Source: Candidatus Cloacimonadota bacterium | GTDB lineage: Bacteria > Cloacimonadota > Cloacimonadia > Cloacimonadales > Cloacimonadaceae | Direction of reading: 5' to 3' | NCBI GenBank assembly: GCA_023230025.1 | Contig: JALNYD010000107.1 | Coordinates: forward strand, 1 to 8,689 | DNA: 8,689 nucleotides | In this document: in pieces, positions 7,393 to 8,689 of the stretch | Numbering within the stretch: position 1 is the stretch's first letter | Layout: each line of letters opens with the position of its first letter | Program-made: the position numbers and the translations under genes | Notes under the pieces: generated by a model | Databases searched by the model: none | The model's input: the letters and a program-made list of their open reading frames with translations, nothing else | Told to the model about the DNA's origin: nothing

Positions 7393-7421
7393 TCACTATC
7401 GGCATAGAGTGCCCGGATGAA

Positions 7422-7447
7422 TAAAAACCCGCAGGTTCACTGCGGGT
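7422..7447 (-). terminator. Rho-independent terminator after the lipoprotein gene
   Basis: ACCCGCAG (7427-7434) and CTGCGGGT (7440-7447) form an eight-pair GC-rich stem with loop GTTCA. On the - strand the stem is followed by TTTTTAT (the A run at 7423-7427). It lies 26 bases after the stop of the lipoprotein gene and ends that - strand transcript. Confidence 0.9.
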
Positions 7448-7473
7448 AAAGGGTAAATCAGATAGCTGCGAGT

Positions 7474-8034
7474 TTAATCCTTCTGCAGTTCTCTTTCTAA
7501 TTCCTGGAAGGCTTGAGAGGCTTTGAACTGGTTGTAAAGGGCTTCTTCGTTTTTGATATTGGTCATCAGGTTGTTCATGATCTCGCTTTTTGGTATCTTG
7601 ATCTGCATCCAGGTTTTGTAGCGTTCGCCACCGTTTTCGTTCACCTTGCGGGTTTCAACTTTACCGGTGACCGTGCCGCTGAATCTGGCGCTGGAAACTG
7701 CTTTAACCACACTGGAGGAGAGTGCCAGCAATTGGGGATTGTACACTCCGGCTTCTTCTTCAAAGCTCTTAATCATGCTTTGTACTTCTACTTCCACATA
7801 TTGAGCAGCTTCCTGGAGGGCGTTAGCCTTCGCAGTATTCATGGAAGAGGTTTCGGAAAGATTGGTTCCCTGGCCATAGGTGCATACGTAATCGGCTTCA
7901 TTTTGGCTGCTCCACCAGGTGGGGCGGTACACTAATTCTCCCTCGGCTTTGGGGCCTTTGGGTTTGTTCGAGCCGCAGGCAGCCATAAGGAATACCAGGC
8001 TCACGACTAAGGCGATAAACAGAACTTTTTTCAT
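7474..8034 (-). CDS. LPP20-type lipoprotein, 186 residues
   Basis: A secreted, lipid-anchored envelope protein of unknown exact function. The start is the ATG at 8034-8032, with GGAGGAA three bases upstream of it; the earlier in-frame ATG (8061) would put nine extra residues before the signal. The N-terminus MKKVLFIALVVSLVFLMAAC is a type II signal peptide with lipid-attachment Cys20; Gly follows, which under the E. coli rule favours the outer membrane. The mature part has WSSQNEADYVCTYGQGTNLSETSS, then an Ala-rich helical stretch (AKANALQEAAQYVEVEVQSM), SSARFSGTVTGKVETRKVNENGGERYKTWMQIKIPKSE, and a charged helical tail. The order YG-x-G, AKA-x-A-x-x-x-A, then a T-x-x-x-x-Y-x-x-x-x-x-I-P-K strand resembles the LPP20 family (known in Helicobacter and widespread in other phyla); this assignment is by pattern memory. 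It lies downstream of mltG on the same strand, with a promoter of its own and its own terminator. Confidence 0.85.
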   Translation of the reverse strand: MKKVLFIALVVSLVFLMAACGSNKPKGPKAEGELVYRPTWWSSQNEADYVCTYGQGTNLSETSSMNTAKANALQEAAQYVEVEVQSMIKSFEEEAGVYNPQLLALSSSVVKAVSSARFSGTVTGKVETRKVNENGGERYKTWMQIKIPKSEIMNNLMTNIKNEEALYNQFKASQAFQELERELQKD

Positions 8035-8036
8035 TG

Positions 8037-8043
8037 TTCCTCC
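8037..8043 (-). promoter_or_regulatory. Shine-Dalgarno deciding the lipoprotein start
   Basis: On the - strand GGAGGAA is followed by CA and then ATG (8034-8032). The strong site, together with the immediate signal peptide after this Met, selects this start over the ATG at 8061. Confidence 0.85.
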
Positions 8044-8073
8044 ATGCGAATAGCTGTTCATAAATGGCTAAGA

Positions 8074-8102
8074 ATCTTAGTTTGCACAAGCATTGCTTTC
8101 AA
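8074..8102 (-). promoter_or_regulatory. Possible sigma-70 promoter for the lipoprotein gene
   Basis: On the - strand TTGAAA (8102-8097) and TAAGAT (8079-8074) are exactly 17 bases apart, in the gap between mltG and the lipoprotein gene. A second, perfect TTGACA (8116-8111) lies upstream but has only a poor -10. A perfect inverted repeat, CTAAGA/TCTTAG (8068-8080, one-base spacer), covers the -10 and could be an operator. All of this is pattern matching; no transcription data are available. Confidence 0.5.
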
Positions 8103-8129
8103 GCGGTTGCTGTCAAGCGAAATATTGAG

Positions 8130-8689
8130 TTATAACTTCATCTGGCGTTGTAAGCGTTGATGCTCTTCATAACTACTGCTGAAGACGTTTTTGCCCTGGC
8201 GGTTGGAGAAGAAATATAAGTATGCATGCTTTGCCGGCTGCATTGCGGCGATCAGGGATTCAAGACGGGGATTGGAAATTGGAGTGGGGGGAAGCCCTGG
8301 ATTTACATAAGTATTGTAGGCAGAGGGAATGGATGTATCGGCATTGGTGAGAACTTCCCGGCGGATTCCCCTTTGTTCCAGGATATAATCCACAGTGGGG
8401 CAGCTTTGCAAAGGCATACCGATGCGCATGCGGTTTGTAAACACTCCGGCGATCAGGGCGCGTTCTTCCTCGTTCCCAGCTTCCTTTTCCACGATTGAGG
8501 CCAGGATCAGGTTTTTGTAGAAATCATCACTATTCTGAATGCTAAGCCCCTGTCTATCCAGGCGGCGAAAGAACTCATGGGTCATGATACTCAGGATGCT
8601 ATCCGGGGAGCTGGTAACGGGGAAGAGATAAGTTTCGGGATATAGAAAACCTTCCAGAGAGTTTAATGGGAGTCCGGTGAGTTGCCTTA
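8130..8689 (-). CDS. mltG: Endolytic murein transglycosylase MltG, C-terminal part (5' end outside window)
   Basis: MltG (YceG) is an inner-membrane lytic transglycosylase that cuts nascent glycan strands in the periplasm and so ends their elongation. The frame stays open to the window edge and 185 residues are visible, so the start, membrane anchor and N-terminal part are missing; the Met at 8585 is internal. Family motifs are LNSLEGFLYPETYLFP near the window edge, LASIVEKEAGNEEERALIAGVFTNRM with the likely catalytic Glu (first E of EKE, 8487-8489), GMPLQSCPTVDYIL, YNTYVNPGLPPTPISNP, and the C-terminal GKNVFSSSYEEHQRL. All expected catalytic-domain signatures are intact. Its stop is followed by a 95-base gap and then the lipoprotein gene on the same strand; no terminator is seen in the gap, so read-through is possible. 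Confidence 0.97.
   Translation of the reverse strand, partial: RQLTGLPLNSLEGFLYPETYLFPVTSSPDSILSIMTHEFFRRLDRQGLSIQNSDDFYKNLILASIVEKEAGNEEERALIAGVFTNRMRIGMPLQSCPTVDYILEQRGIRREVLTNADTSIPSAYNTYVNPGLPPTPISNPRLESLIAAMQPAKHAYLYFFSNRQGKNVFSSSYEEHQRLQRQMKL

Larger units (their letters stand above)
7053..7421. other. Gene-free gap between convergent units, hairpin rich
   Basis: No open frame of convincing length or recognisable product is seen on either strand in these 369 bases; the small frame from ATG 7341 gives only 16 residues. The stretch holds at least three good inverted repeats (7105-7148, 7281-7314, 7359-7392) and weaker ones at 7167-7179 and 7226-7247. It could be a structured RNA, a dispersed intergenic repeat of REP/MITE type, or the decayed remains of a gene. 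Nothing in the sequence decides among these, and I recognise no known RNA family. Confidence 0.6.

Noticed and set aside
7513..7935. + strand open frame of 140 codons opposite the lipoprotein gene
   Set aside because: The - strand frame has a signal peptide, lipobox, Shine-Dalgarno, promoter and terminator; the + strand product has no such support.
8035..8061. Upstream ATG of the lipoprotein gene at 8061, adding MNSYSHGGT
   Set aside because: It would put the strong Shine-Dalgarno inside the coding region and polar residues before the signal peptide.

Overview
This window holds a conserved housekeeping block of a Gram-negative-type bacterium, plus the 3' ends of a second, convergent transcription unit. 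On the + strand lie the 3' part of rpoB, complete rpoC, rpsL and rpsG, closed by a strong intrinsic terminator. On the - strand lie the 3' part of mltG and a small lipoprotein gene of LPP20 type, closed by its own terminator. Between the two terminators are about 370 bases without a gene but with several good hairpins.

Organism: RpoB carries the charged insert before GDKMAGRHGNKG, and RpoC carries the large trigger-loop insert (SI3-like), both as in Gram-negative lineages. RpoC also has a glycine-rich stretch before VIETPIKSNF and the wording KTADAGYLTRRLVDV, which recall Bacteroidetes and relatives (FCB group). A lipobox lipoprotein with Gly at +2 fits a diderm envelope. My best guess is an uncultured FCB-superphylum bacterium, possibly Cloacimonadota-like; the placement is inference and the phylum is uncertain.

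Layout: rpoB and rpoC are 12 bases apart, rpoC and rpsL 42 bases apart, and the rpsG Shine-Dalgarno overlaps the rpsL stop codon. All four genes therefore look like one transcript making the two large RNA polymerase subunits and two 30S proteins. The classical str-operon partners fusA and tuf do not follow: transcription stops right after rpsG. On the other strand, mltG (nascent peptidoglycan strand release) lies upstream of the lipoprotein gene, which has its own plausible promoter with a palindrome over the -10.

Most interesting points: (1) RpoC is 1492 residues, longer than E. coli (1407), because about 110 residues are inserted in the jaw region; there I can read three tandem 27-28-residue repeats where E. 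coli has one such unit. (2) Just after the catalytic NADFDGD motif, the nearly invariant His is Tyr. (3) The hairpin-rich gap between the terminators may be a structured RNA or a dispersed repeat. I found no mobile element, CRISPR array, tRNA, rRNA or defence-type gene, and no clear evidence of a wholly new system.
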